From: Saprospiraceae bacterium
GTDB taxonomy: Bacteria; Bacteroidota; Bacteroidia; Chitinophagales; Saprospiraceae
Direction of reading: 5' to 3'
Assembly: GCA_016722285.1 (NCBI GenBank)
Contig: JADKGI010000007.1
Coordinates: 62,001-126,000, forward strand
Length of the DNA: 64,000 nt
Under the pieces are notes generated by a model. It searched no databases and was not told the origin of the DNA. It saw only the letters and a program-made list of their open reading frames with translations. The position numbers and the translations under genes were made by a program. Positions 11,077 to 21,349 of this stretch are shown here, one piece after another; position 1 is the stretch's first letter; the number at the start of each line of letters is the position of its first letter.

Positions 11077-12264
11077 ATGGCATTAATCAAGTTCTTAATA
11101 ATCTCTTTTTTAATATTAATTACTGGTTGGAATGCTAAATTATCTCCTAATAATAAAACCAATTTTCCCAAAACGCATTCTATTTCAATTCCAGCAGACA
11201 CTGTAGCCATCATCTCAAAGGCCACTAGTTATCTTGCTGAAAGTCCGGTTCCTATAACTACATTTTCATGTCCAAGAAGTTCAGGAGAATTGCATGATTT
11301 TTTTTCAGAAGGAGATTATTGGTGGCCTGATCCGGATCATCCTGAAGGTCCATATATCAGGAAAGATGGGCAAACTAATCCTCAAAATTTTAATGCTCAC
11401 AGAAAAGCAATGAGAGACTTAAATAAATGGGTTTCAACATTGGTTGCAGCTTATCAGGTTTCTGGAGATAAAAAATATTCTGAACATGCAATAAATCATC
11501 TTAGAGCATTTTTTTTAAATGAAAATACACTGATGAATCCAAATCTTGTTTACGCACAAGCCATTAAAGGTATTGCGAGCGGCCGTGGAATAGGCATTAT
11601 AGATACAATACATCTGATTGAAATAGTTTTATCAATTCAAAAACTAAAGGCTTTAGGTGCATTAAACGAAACAGACTATAATGGATTAAAACAATGGTTT
11701 AACGATTATGCAACTTGGATGAATTCTCATAAATATGGTCTAGAAGAAAAAGATCACGGAAATAATCATAGTACCTGGTGGGCAGCACAATTAGCCAGTT
11801 TTTCATCATTTGCAGGCAGAGAAGATCTAAGAGAAGTGGCCGTAAGTCAATTTAAAAAATTGTTGTCAACTCAAATGTCAGAAGATGGGAGTTTTCCGGA
11901 AGAAATGAGCCGAACTAAAGGGTATAGTTACTCATTATTTAATTTGGAAGGTTTTTCTGTTCTATGCCATCTCTTATCAACTAAGGATGAAGATTTATGG
12001 GATTACGATGGTAAAAACGGAAGTTTAAAGAAAGCATGGAATTATATGTTACCCTTCATAGAAAATAAATATATCTGGCCAAATGGTCCTGATATTGCTC
12101 ATTTTGATGAATTGCCCATACAATCAGTTGGATTTCTCATGGCAGCTGAAGCTTATGATGATGTTCAATATAAAAGCATCTGGAGGCAATTGAGCCCTGA
12201 AAAAAAATCAGAGGAAATAGAGCGAACATTCCCTTTATGGCAAGCTACTCTTTGGTTTAACTAA
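11077..12264 (+). CDS. PF05426-type polysaccharide lyase, PL38-like (copy 2)
   Basis: 395 residues, signal peptide at 1-20. Shares every block of its neighbour: YWWPDPDHPEGPYIRKDG, YAQAIKGIASGRGIG, NNHSTWWAAQ, SFPEEMSRTKGYSYSLFNLE. Outside these blocks the pair differs widely, so the duplication is old and the two may split the work (endo against exo, or different chain lengths). The C-terminal 40 residues differ most. It precedes the modular lyase-like gene by 11 bases and so belongs to the same operon. Confidence 0.8.
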   Translation: MALIKFLIISFLILITGWNAKLSPNNKTNFPKTHSISIPADTVAIISKATSYLAESPVPITTFSCPRSSGELHDFFSEGDYWWPDPDHPEGPYIRKDGQTNPQNFNAHRKAMRDLNKWVSTLVAAYQVSGDKKYSEHAINHLRAFFLNENTLMNPNLVYAQAIKGIASGRGIGIIDTIHLIEIVLSIQKLKALGALNETDYNGLKQWFNDYATWMNSHKYGLEEKDHGNNHSTWWAAQLASFSSFAGREDLREVAVSQFKKLLSTQMSEDGSFPEEMSRTKGYSYSLFNLEGFSVLCHLLSTKDEDLWDYDGKNGSLKKAWNYMLPFIENKYIWPNGPDIAHFDELPIQSVGFLMAAEAYDDVQYKSIWRQLSPEKKSEEIERTFPLWQATLWFN

Positions 12265-12275
12265 TATTAATCATT

Positions 12276-14781
12276 ATGAAATTAAAACACATCTTACTAA
12301 TTATATTTGGTGTTATATACTTCAATTCAGAAACCAAATCCCAGTTATTATGCAAGGCCACCTCAATACCTAAAGGAGGATATGCAAGCATAGTTTCTTC
12401 AGGTCTTGATTATGAATCACCAGATTGCGTGCATACGGATTTTGGCCCGCATATTACTCAGGTTTATGATAGCTTATTGAGCAGATATGTGTTTTTGTTT
12501 CACAGTCATATTGAAAAGGATAATGATAGGTGTGAGAATTTCGATAGGGTTAGAATGGAGATCAAAGGCGGCCCCAACACTTCACCTGAAGCGCAACATC
12601 AGCTCAATACTACTTCCTATTACAGGTGGAAATTCAGGCTTCCATTAGACTTTAAAGGGTCTTCCAGTTTTTGTCATATCTTTCAAAACAAAATATACGG
12701 AGGTTCAGATACTGATTTACCAGTTATTACCCTTACTCCGAGAGCTAATGTTCTTGAAGTGATTCATAATGGAGGTTCTACCGGAAATGACCTTGGAAAA
12801 GTTGCATCTGTAGATATAGCTCTGCTCAAAGGAAGGTGGATTGAAGCATATATCAAAGAGTTTCATTCTGAGCAGGGGAAAATCGAAGTAGAACTGAAAG
12901 ATTTGATAACAAAAGAAATTCTGTTGAGCTATAAGAACGAAAATATTGACCTGTGGCGTACAGGCGCAGAATATTCAAGGCCAAAATGGGGTATATACAG
13001 ACTTAAATCTGCTGAATTAAAGATGAAACTGTGCGATTTTTTGGACTTTTGCATATCAGAGGTTGCTGAATTGCTTTGTCCGTCTGAAAACTTCATTTTA
13101 CCGGATAATATACCTCCTTCAGCTCCAACTAATCTGATCTCAACAGGTAAAAGCAGATATTCTATTGATTTAGAATGGGACTCATCCACGGACAATATAG
13201 GAGTTGTAAAATACATTATAAAAAGGAATGAATCGAATTTTGATAGTGTAAATTTGACTCTTTATTCTGATACGAATTTATCTGCCGGTAAATTATATTC
13301 ATATGTTGTATATGCTGTGGATTTTGCAGGCAATATTTCTGGTCCAAGCAATATTATTTCTATAGAGACCGATAGTGCTACTGTATTACCGGGTGTGCCT
13401 ACTTTGATTAGTCCTGCCAATCAGTCAGAAAACCTTGGAATTCTATCAATATTGAAGTGGGCAAAATCAAATAATGCAATATCTTACAGAGTGTATTTTG
13501 GTACCGAAAATGCGCCAGGATTAATTTTGGATACTATAGGTATTTCATGTAGTCCGATTCTTAATCCGAATACAAAATATTATTGGCAGATAGGGGCTAT
13601 TAATGAAAATGGAGAATCAAAAAGTCCGGTATGGTCCTTTACAACCGGCGACTCTAATTCAGATTTACCCTGGTATGTGTATCGGGCTAACAATAAAATG
13701 CATGTAGAAACCAATTTTTGGGAATTAAATTCCATACCTGATATGCCCCTTAAAGATAAATTATTTGATGACCCAAATGGGAGTGGCAACAAGTATTATG
13801 CTTATGAAGATGACTCTGACATGAATTTTAGATGGCGGTTCAGACTTACTGATAAAGATACCGCAATTACGATAGTGGCAAGAGTCAAAGCATTATCTCC
13901 GTCTATCAATGGAATTTGCTTTTTTGAAATAAGAGGATTTGGATGGCGAGAAAAATTAAGACTGAATCAAAGTACTTTAAAACTGGAAAAGAGCTTCGCC
14001 GGTTATTGAAGTAAACCATCCATTTAATTGGAATGATGAATTTCACATAATAAGAATAACAATGAAAGGAAAAGTAACCCATGTTTATTTGGATGAAAAT
14101 CCGATACCAATAGCTGTTGGTTCAAGTGGTGAATCTACCACAAGTAATTATGTTGAGTGGGGAAAATCTGGTCCGGGCCCATATGCATCTTTAATTGATT
14201 GGATGGCAATTGACAGACAAAATGCATATCCTCCAGGGCGAAGGCAAGGCGTTACCAAATGATCTTTTTATTAGTAGTGATGCAACTCTATCTGAGATTA
14301 AATTCAATGCAAAAAATGTTGACGGCTTTAATTCATACGTCTACACCTACAATATTCCCGTATCAGGTACTTTCGTACCCAATATTTCTTTCAAGACAAC
14401 ATCTGAACTGGCGACATCTGAAATTATTCACCCACTATCGGCGCCAAATACATTTTCAAAATAAACGTATCAGCTCAGGATGGATTTACTAAAAAGATAT
14501 ATACTTTAAATTATGTATCCGCAAGCGGAAATTCCGAATTATATAAGCAAAATGAAATATCTACATTTCCCAATCCATCGTCAAATCTGCTTCACGTAAA
14601 GTCAAACAATGGACAAACAGGTAATTATTATGTCATGGATATTCTGGGAAATAGAATAATGACTTCATCCTTTGTTCATGATTTTGATATTGACGTTTCT
14701 GAATTAAAAAAAGGAATCTACCTATTAGTATTATCTTATAAATATGGAAAGATTTTTAATAAAAAAATAATCATAAAATAA
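12276..14781 (+). CDS. Large modular T9SS lyase-like protein with FN3 domains (three frameshifts)
   Basis: About 834 residues after repair. Signal peptide; residues about 25-270 resemble jelly-roll polysaccharide lyases (VRMEIKGGP, YYRWKFRLPLDFKGSSSF, LPVITLTPR; PF14099 or PL20-like); then two fibronectin III domains (IPPSAPTNLISTG; PTLISPANQS...YYWQIGAI); a second concanavalin-like module (about 470-640, SLIDWMAIDRQNAYPPG); a short beta domain; and a T9SS tail (STFPNPSSNLLHVKS). Frame breaks lie at about 14000, 14236-14240 and AAAA 14458-14461. The stop overlaps the UxuB-like start by one base. It should work outside the cell as the first attack or capture enzyme of this locus (inference). 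Confidence 0.72.
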
Positions 14782-15584
14782 TGTCAGTCAAAGGTAAAAT
14801 AGTAGCGATAACAGGTGGTAGCGGAACATTGGGTATGGCCCTTGCCCAAGGATTGGCAGAAGAAGGAGCAATTATTTATCTGCTTGCCAGAAATGAGATT
14901 AATTTGATCCAAAAAGTTGATTTTCTAAAAGATATGTATTTGGATGCAACTGGTATTTCTTGCGATGTTCTTAATTCGGATTCAGTAAATTCTGCTGTAG
15001 AGCAGATATTAGCAAGATCAGGTAGAATAGATATTCTGATAAATGGGGCTGGGGGAAATTTGCAGGGAGCTACCATACGGCCTGATCAATCTCTTTTTGA
15101 TCTAAATATAGAAGAGTTTAAAAAAGTAAGCGAACTGAATCTGTTTGGAACAGTCATCCCTACCATTGCGTTTGCAAAACCTATGGTAAATCAAAAAAGG
15201 GGATGTATAATAAATATTTCTTCCATGTCTGCTCAATTACCTTTGACTAGGGTAGTGGGATACTCAGCGGCCAAAGCTGCGGTAGACAACTTTACCAGGT
15301 CCATGGCCGTAGAATTGGCTACCAAATATGGTGAAGGTATTCGGGTTAATGCAGTAGCACCTGGTTTTTTTATTGCAGATCAAAATAAAAATTTGCTTTT
15401 AAATTCTGACGGTACTTTAACTGACAGGGGAAATACAATTTTGAGTCAAACTCCGTTTAAAAGATTTGGTGATCCGAAAGAACTCATCAGTACAATTCTA
15501 TGGTTAGCTGATGACAGATCATCTTTTATCTCTGGTATAGTGGTGCCTGTAGATGGTGGCTTTTCAGCATTTTCAGGGGTTTAA
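14781..15584 (+). CDS. uxuB: SDR-type D-mannonate oxidoreductase (fructuronate reductase)
   Basis: 267 residues. Rossmann motif TGGSGTLG (12-19), the unusual INGAGGN in place of NNAG, catalytic Ser of NISSMSAQ, and YSAAKAA with Tyr/Lys. The INGAGGN form and the insert around residues 100-110 are typical of the SDR enzymes that stand in for UxuB in Bacteroidota and sit beside UxuA, as here. Expected reaction: D-fructuronate plus NADH to D-mannonate. A related reductase acting on 4-deoxy-5-keto uronate is possible. The start overlaps the previous stop by one base. Confidence 0.75.
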   Translation: MSVKGKIVAITGGSGTLGMALAQGLAEEGAIIYLLARNEINLIQKVDFLKDMYLDATGISCDVLNSDSVNSAVEQILARSGRIDILINGAGGNLQGATIRPDQSLFDLNIEEFKKVSELNLFGTVIPTIAFAKPMVNQKRGCIINISSMSAQLPLTRVVGYSAAKAAVDNFTRSMAVELATKYGEGIRVNAVAPGFFIADQNKNLLLNSDGTLTDRGNTILSQTPFKRFGDPKELISTILWLADDRSSFISGIVVPVDGGFSAFSGV

Positions 15585-15603
15585 TTTAAAATAAAATTAG
15601 ATA

Positions 15604-16856
15604 ATGAAAAGCAATTACAATAAGATTGGACTGGAACAAACCTGGCGATGGTTTGGTCCTTCAGACACTGTGAAGTTAAATGATATAAAGCAGTCAGGTG
15701 CAACTGGAGTCGTCCGTCTTTGCATCAAATCCCAAGTGGTGAAGTTTGGAACATAGGCGATATTCTTGAGCGAAAAAAGATTATAGAAGCTGAAGGTCTG
15801 ACCTGGTCAGTTGTAGAAAGTATTCCGGTACATGAAGACATCAAAAGAAGGTGTGGAGATTTTAAGTATTATATTGAGAATTATAAAACAAGTATAAGAA
15901 ATCTTGCTAAATGCGGAATATATACCGTGACTTATAATTTTATGCCGGTTTTAGATTGGTCAAGAACTGACCTTGAATATAGGATGGATGATGGATCTAC
16001 CGGATTATTTTTTGAAAAAGCAGCATTTGCCGCCTTTGATATTTTTATATTGAAGAGGCCTGATGCAGCCAAAGACTACTCGGTCAATGAAGTATCCAAA
16101 GCGAGGTTCAGATTTGATACTATGAGTGAAGCTGATCAAATGCTACTCACAAAAAATATTATTGCAGGTTTGCCCGGAAGCACAACAGATAGTGTTCCTG
16201 ATCTGCAAAGTTTCCAAAAAATACTTGAGACTTATGCAGATATCGACGCTGATGATCTTAGAAGAAACCTTATATTGTTTCTAAAAGAAATAGCCCCAGT
16301 TGCTGATTCAGAAAAAGTATTCCTAGCTATCCATCCTGATGATCCGCCTTTTCCTTTGCTGGGATTACCTAGAGTAGTAAGTACCCATGATGATGTGATG
16401 CACATCCTGAAGGAGGTTGATTTTCGCTGCAACGGTATATGTTTTTGTACAGGTTCATTTGGTGTAAGGGAAGATAACGATCTTACGGAAATGGTAAGAG
16501 CGTTTTCAGAAAGAATACATTTTATCCATTTGAGATCAACGAAACGAGATAATGATGGTAATTTTTTTGAAGCTAATCATCTGGAAGGGGATGTGGATAT
16601 GTATGAAGTTATGAAGCAACTACTATCTATTTCTTATCAAATGGAAAAGAGAATTCCTATGAGGCCCGACCATGGACATAAGATGCTGGATGATTTAAAT
16701 AAATCAACTAATCCAGGATATTCAGCAATAGGGAGATTGAGAGGTTTAGCTGAGTTGAGAGGATTAGAGCAAGGTATTGTCAGATCATTATTTTCAAAAA
16801 GTACCCTCATGAATCTTCTTAGATTAACTTTCATTTTTTTCTCTGAAAGACAATAG
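15604..16856 (+). CDS. uxuA: Mannonate dehydratase (one frameshift)
   Basis: Converts D-mannonate to KDG plus water. About 417 residues from the ATG at 15604 (the next frame picks up at LHQIPSGEVW). Family marks: LEQTWRWFGPSDTV at the start, YNFMPVLDWSRT, LAIHPDDPPFPLLGLPR, GICFCTGSFG, IHFIHLRSTKR, and RPDHGHKML, which carry the metal ligands and catalytic residues. One base is missing in 15711-15716. The protein runs about 20 residues past the usual end (after GLAELRGLEQGI), so the stop may be displaced. It closes the region 1 operon; no UxaC is visible. Confidence 0.9.
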
Positions 16857-17174
16857 TCTATAAAATATCCCTAACAAATATAAAGGTTACAAACTCCGCT
16901 ATTATACCCACATCTATATAATAAGGTCAAAGTGATGATTTCAATTTGTACTAGTGTAAATTCAATAGTAAGGATTTCATATTTCAAATTTCATAAAGGT
17001 AACGAATTATACAATTATTTGCTTCATTCTATGAAAAAAAACTCAAAGGCAAGTACTTCTTAATATTATTGCAAAAAAAATTTATAAAAATTTTTAATTG
17101 TAAATAATTATTATATATTTGCGTCGGTATAAATTGGTAGGCCAATTATTGGTTGACCAAAAATCATAAAGCCT
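16857..17174 (+). promoter_or_regulatory. Promoter and paired operators of GntR copy A
   Basis: The 318-base gap holds a -7 box TATATTTG at 17114-17121 followed directly by two near-palindromes, TTGGTAGGCCAA (17134-17145) and TTGGTTGACCAA (17149-17160), centres 15 bases apart, then the start at 17175. The TTGGT-NN-ACCAA pattern resembles known UxuR/ExuR-type GntR operators. Sites just after the expected transcription start imply repression, probably self-regulation. The first site is degenerate (GCC for ACC) compared with copy B. Confidence 0.7.
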
Positions 17175-17903
17175 ATGTTAGATAATCTCCAAAAAATAAA
17201 GATCGACAAGCCAGTTGACAAGATCATTGGCCAAATTAAGTCACTGATATCTAATGGCGAAATTAAACCAGGCGATAAACTTCCTTCAGAAAGAGCACTA
17301 GCTGATCACCTTGGCGTGGGCCGAAGTCATGTCCGGGAAGCAATACTAAAACTTGAATTTTATGGCATCCTAAAGACCTATCCCCAAAACGGAACTTTCG
17401 TTTCCGGTATTGGAATTGTTGCCCTTGAAGAATTGATCTCAGATGTTCTCAACCTTGAAGAACATGATTTTAAATCACTAGTCGAAACAAGAGTATTACT
17501 CGAAAAGCAAGCTGCATACCTGGCAGCCAAGAGACGTACAAGTGAAGATATTGCTTCTATATCTAATGCACTCAGTGCTTATGAAAAGAAAACAAAAACC
17601 GGTCAGCAGGCTGTTGAAGAAGACCTCCTATTTCATATTAAAATTGCAGAAGCGTCTAAAAACAATGTTCTAAAATCATTGATGATGATTATTACACCAG
17701 ATATTGTTAAGAATTATATTAATCTAAAAGTATGTGATGATTTAAATTTTAATAAAACGCTCCAGGAGCATCAGGCTATTTTAGAAAGTATAATTAACCA
17801 GGATCCGGAAGCAGCTTCTGCAGCTATGGCGATCCATCTGAAGGATGTTTCAGAATTTAGCGAAAGCGTTAAAGATTTACAATATGAAATGATCAAAAAA
17901 TAA
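17175..17903 (+). CDS. GntR-family regulator, FCD type (copy A)
   Basis: 242 residues. Winged helix-turn-helix at about 10-75 (KPGDKLPSERALADHLGVG, recognition helix GRSHVREAILKLE, wing NGTFVSG), then an alpha-helical FCD ligand domain with the expected acidic and His positions (ETRVLLEKQAA, DLLFHIKIAEAS, KTLQEHQAILE). UxuR, ExuR and FadR belong to this group, and ligands there are often uronates or other acids. It sits between uxuA and a SusC/SusD pair and has a near twin at 23003. Predicted to bind the paired sites at 17134-17160 and 22962-22988 and to release them on a uronate-derived metabolite (inference). Confidence 0.9.
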   Translation: MLDNLQKIKIDKPVDKIIGQIKSLISNGEIKPGDKLPSERALADHLGVGRSHVREAILKLEFYGILKTYPQNGTFVSGIGIVALEELISDVLNLEEHDFKSLVETRVLLEKQAAYLAAKRRTSEDIASISNALSAYEKKTKTGQQAVEEDLLFHIKIAEASKNNVLKSLMMIITPDIVKNYINLKVCDDLNFNKTLQEHQAILESIINQDPEAASAAMAIHLKDVSEFSESVKDLQYEMIKK

Positions 17904-17914
17904 TATAAAGAAGA

Positions 17915-17978
17915 ATAGTTGAATGTCAATTTCAACTATCCTTCAACTAGAATGTAAAAAGGTTGCTGAAACAACCTT
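17915..17978 (+). promoter_or_regulatory. Two hairpins between GntR copy A and SusC A
   Basis: ATAGTTGAA (17915-17923) pairs with TTCAACTAT (17931-17939), and AAGGTTG (17959-17965) with CAACCTT (17972-17978). The second hairpin is conserved in copy B and a T-rich run lies about 15 bases beyond it. Likely an attenuator or a processing site that sets receptor level relative to regulator. Confidence 0.55.
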
Positions 17979-18025
17979 CAATTTAATTAGTCCATTTTTT
18001 TAATACCGTTAAATCATATGATATT

Positions 18026-21000
18026 ATGAGAACTAAAAACAACAAATTTAAATTTATTTTATTACTCAGCGCAAGAATTAAGCAATTAAATTATTTATTG
18101 CTATTGTCTTGTTTTGTTTTAACACTCGCTGGCAGCCAATTGCAGGCCCAAGGGGTTGAACAAATTAAAGGTACAGTAACCGGAGAAGACGGCATTGGCT
18201 TGATAGGCGTAAATGTTGTTGTTAAAGGAACACAAACAGGAACAATTACTGATATTGATGGGGCATACAACATTGCAGCAAAATCAAGTGATGTACTACA
18301 GTTCAGTTATATCGGCTATCTTAGTCAGGATATAACTGTGGGAAATCAAAAAGAAATATCAGTTAGAATGTTGCCAGATTCCAAAGTCCTGGAGGAAATC
18401 GTAGTAACAGGGTATGGAACACAGAAGAAATCGCACCTTACCGGTTCTATTGCGAAGCTTGATGGAGGTAATATTGCTGCCATTCAAGCTAATCGTGTTG
18501 ATGACGCTTTAGCCGGTAAGCTGTCAGGGGTATTAATTCAAAATCAAAGTGGTGAACCAGGTGCTGATCCAAGGATTCAGATTAGAGCTGCATCATCACT
18601 ATCCGGTGACTCTAATCCTCTGGTGGTGGTTGATGGATTCCCTATCTCAGGTAGTTTGGCTACAATAAATCCAAACGACATCCAAAGCCTGGAAGTACTA
18701 AAAGATGCAGCTTCTGCTGCCATTTATGGATCAAGAGGGGCAAATGGAGTGATCTTAGTCACCACTAAAAAGGAGGTTCTGGCAAAGCAAAATTTAGTTA
18801 TAATACCTATACAGGTATTTCAAACAAATACGTAAAAGATATTGCAATGCTTAAGACGGCTTCGGAATGGGCTAATGAAATTCAGACTGATGCTTACGAC
18901 CTTTCAGAAATAAACCCTAAACTTTTGGAATATAGATTAAATGCATATAAAAATGCTCCTGATGTAGTAAGTATTGAAGATTGGTTATTTCAAACCGGAT
19001 CAACCAATAGTCATGATTTCAGTGTTTCCGGAGGAAATGATGATATAAAAGCATTTGCATCTGTAGGTTATTTAAATACGAAAGGTGTAGTAAAAAAGCA
19101 AGGATTTGAAAGATACAATGGCCGTTTAAATGTAGATGCTAAACTTGGCAGTAGATTTACAACAGGATTAACCATAAACGGAAACTATAGCTTTCAAGAA
19201 ATCGTACCTGCTGATATGAGAGATTTGTTGAGAGCATATAGCATCAGCCCTATCTATCATACAGCCGCCTCGATTGCATTTGTTCAGGATTTAGATGCTA
19301 AAAGACAGGCGTTAGCTAATAGCGGATTGACCATCGCTAATCTTGGAAGATCTTTTGATTCAGACAGAAGAGGAAATCTTGGACCACAGAGTATATACAG
19401 TCTGGTACCAGGTGACATAGCGCACGATTGGCACTATGGCAGAAATCAAAATGGAATAGGTGGTACTGGTGACCAGGGTCCTGCTGCTAAGCTTGATTAT
19501 GCACGTCAAACATCAAGGAACATATTTTGGTAACGTAAATTCATATTTACAATTTAAAATATTTGAAGGCTTGAATATTAAAACAGTACTAGGAGCAGAC
19601 ATCAATGATGGACAAGCATATTACTATCAAGGCGTCTTAGCCGATCCTACACATCGTTTCAGTGAAACTGACTTGAACCAAACAGATCTTAAAAGAACAT
19701 CAGTATTGAGTGAGACAACATTAAATTACGCCAAGACACTTGGTAAAAATGATGTTTCAGCAGTAGCAGGCGTTGAATTTCAAAACTTTTATATAAAAGG
19801 AACTGCTATCACAGGTACGAATGTACCTCTAACCGTCCCTCTTAATTATTCGTATCTAAATACAGCCGATGTAACTACAAAGCTAAGAGACGAAACGGTA
19901 TCAAGAAGGAGTGTTTTTGGCAGAGTTAATTATGCATATGACAATCGATATTTAGCATCCATATCAGCCAGAAGGGATGGTGATTCTCGCTTTGGAGCTA
20001 ATAACAGATATAAAGTATTTCCTGCTTTCTCTTTGGGCTGGAATGTGCACAACGAATCATTTTACCACTCTGACTTACTTACTGATTTAAAGTTGCGGTT
20101 TAGCAGAGGATCATTAGGTACAACGTCATTCTTAGGTTCATATAGCGCCTTGAGCCTTTTACTAGCTCAACCTACCATATTTGGAACCGGTTTTCTAATA
20201 CCAAGTAATGTATCAAATCCAGACTTGACATGGCAGAGTAATACAGAAACAAACTATGGAGTTAATCTGGGATTTCTTGGCAATAGATTCACATTCGGAG
20301 TTGACTATTATACATCACAAATTGAAAACATGTTGATAAATCAAAGTGTTTCTGAAGTATTGGGTACACCATCTATTGTACTCAATCGTGGTGATGTAAA
20401 AAGTTCAGGTATAGAGTTTGAATTTGGAGCAGCAGTAATCAATAAAGGTGGACTGCATTGGGATCTTAGTGGTAATCTTTCTACTGTAAAAAAAGAAATC
20501 ACCAGTTTGGGTGACCTTACATCACTGCCTTTTGTTGTATATGGAGGACCCGCAGGAAGAGGCCCGCAATTCAGAAACTATGTAGGTGGGAGAGGTTGGT
20601 GAAATGTGGGGATATCAGACCATCGGACAGGTAGAATCAAAATACATTAAAGACCCTTCACAAAATATTGGTTTCAGTAGCTCAGAATATTATGTGGTAG
20701 ATCAAAATGGTGATGGCAAAATTGATCCTGAACATGACTATGTAAAGTTAGGATCAAACACTCCTGATTTTTATTGGGGATTGAATAGTAAAATGAGTTT
20801 TAAAGATTTTGACTTTTCACTTCAGTTTCAAGGATCACAGGGAGCGGAAGTATATAATATAGATCCAATCTATTGGCAGTCAGAATTTGGCGGCAGGCTT
20901 AAAGCAAGCTTTGATGTAGATAATGATCGTATTGCTGATCACAATAAACTACCTTTTCAGGAGACTAGAAATGCTGCGGGTGCAATGATGCAAGATGCTT

Positions 21001-21259
21001 CTTATATTGCCTTGAGAAATTTCACTTTAGGGTATAGCATCAATCCGAAGACAGCGGGAAAAATAGGTTTAGCGTCAGCCAGAGTATATGTAGCAGCTAC
21101 CAACTTATGGTATAAAATGGCGAGCAATTATACATCATTCAATCCCCGAAGGCGTTGAAACAACGAATACTGGATACTTAGGCCAACCACCTATGGGTAC
21201 CAGGAAGGAGCAAGCCTGATAGTCAGACTTTCACCTTAGGTCTGAATGTTAATTTTTAA
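18026..21259 (+). CDS. SusC-type TonB-dependent transporter A (five apparent frameshifts)
   Basis: About 1,076 residues after repair. Signal peptide to residue 42 (LQAQG), carboxypeptidase-like domain (DGIGLIGVNVVVKGT), SusC plug (EEIVVTGYGTQKKS, VLKDAASAAIYGSRGANGVI), and a barrel ending in TFTLGLNVNF. Breaks: AAAAA 18767-18771 (one A missing), about 19510 (extra base), GGG 20588-20590 (extra G), CCCC 21144-21147 (extra C) and about 21214 (extra G). Each fix restores SusC-like wording, for example VGGEVGEMWGYQ. It takes in oligosaccharides with the SusD protein encoded next. The first 140 residues closely match SusC B; the barrel does not, so the ligand may differ. Confidence 0.88.
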
Positions 21260-21349
21260 ATAATTTTTTAATCACGGTGCTATAAAATTTTGATTTTTTT
21301 TAACGAAATGAATAAGCAATATAACATCACAAATAAAAATAATATTATA

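Larger units (their letters stand above)
17111..18450 (+). repeat. Long direct repeat, copy A (promoter-GntR-hairpin-SusC start)
   Basis: This stretch is matched at about 22939-24277, offset about 5,828 bases. Similarity starts at the -7 box, covers the whole regulator gene, the hairpin spacer and the first 140 or so codons of the SusC gene, then fades in the plug. Edges are by eye. Confidence 0.8.

Noticed and set aside
18026..21259. Reading the SusC A pieces as several separate small genes
   Set aside because: The pieces join in order into one SusC with single-base fixes; the inner pieces lack ribosome sites and signal peptides.
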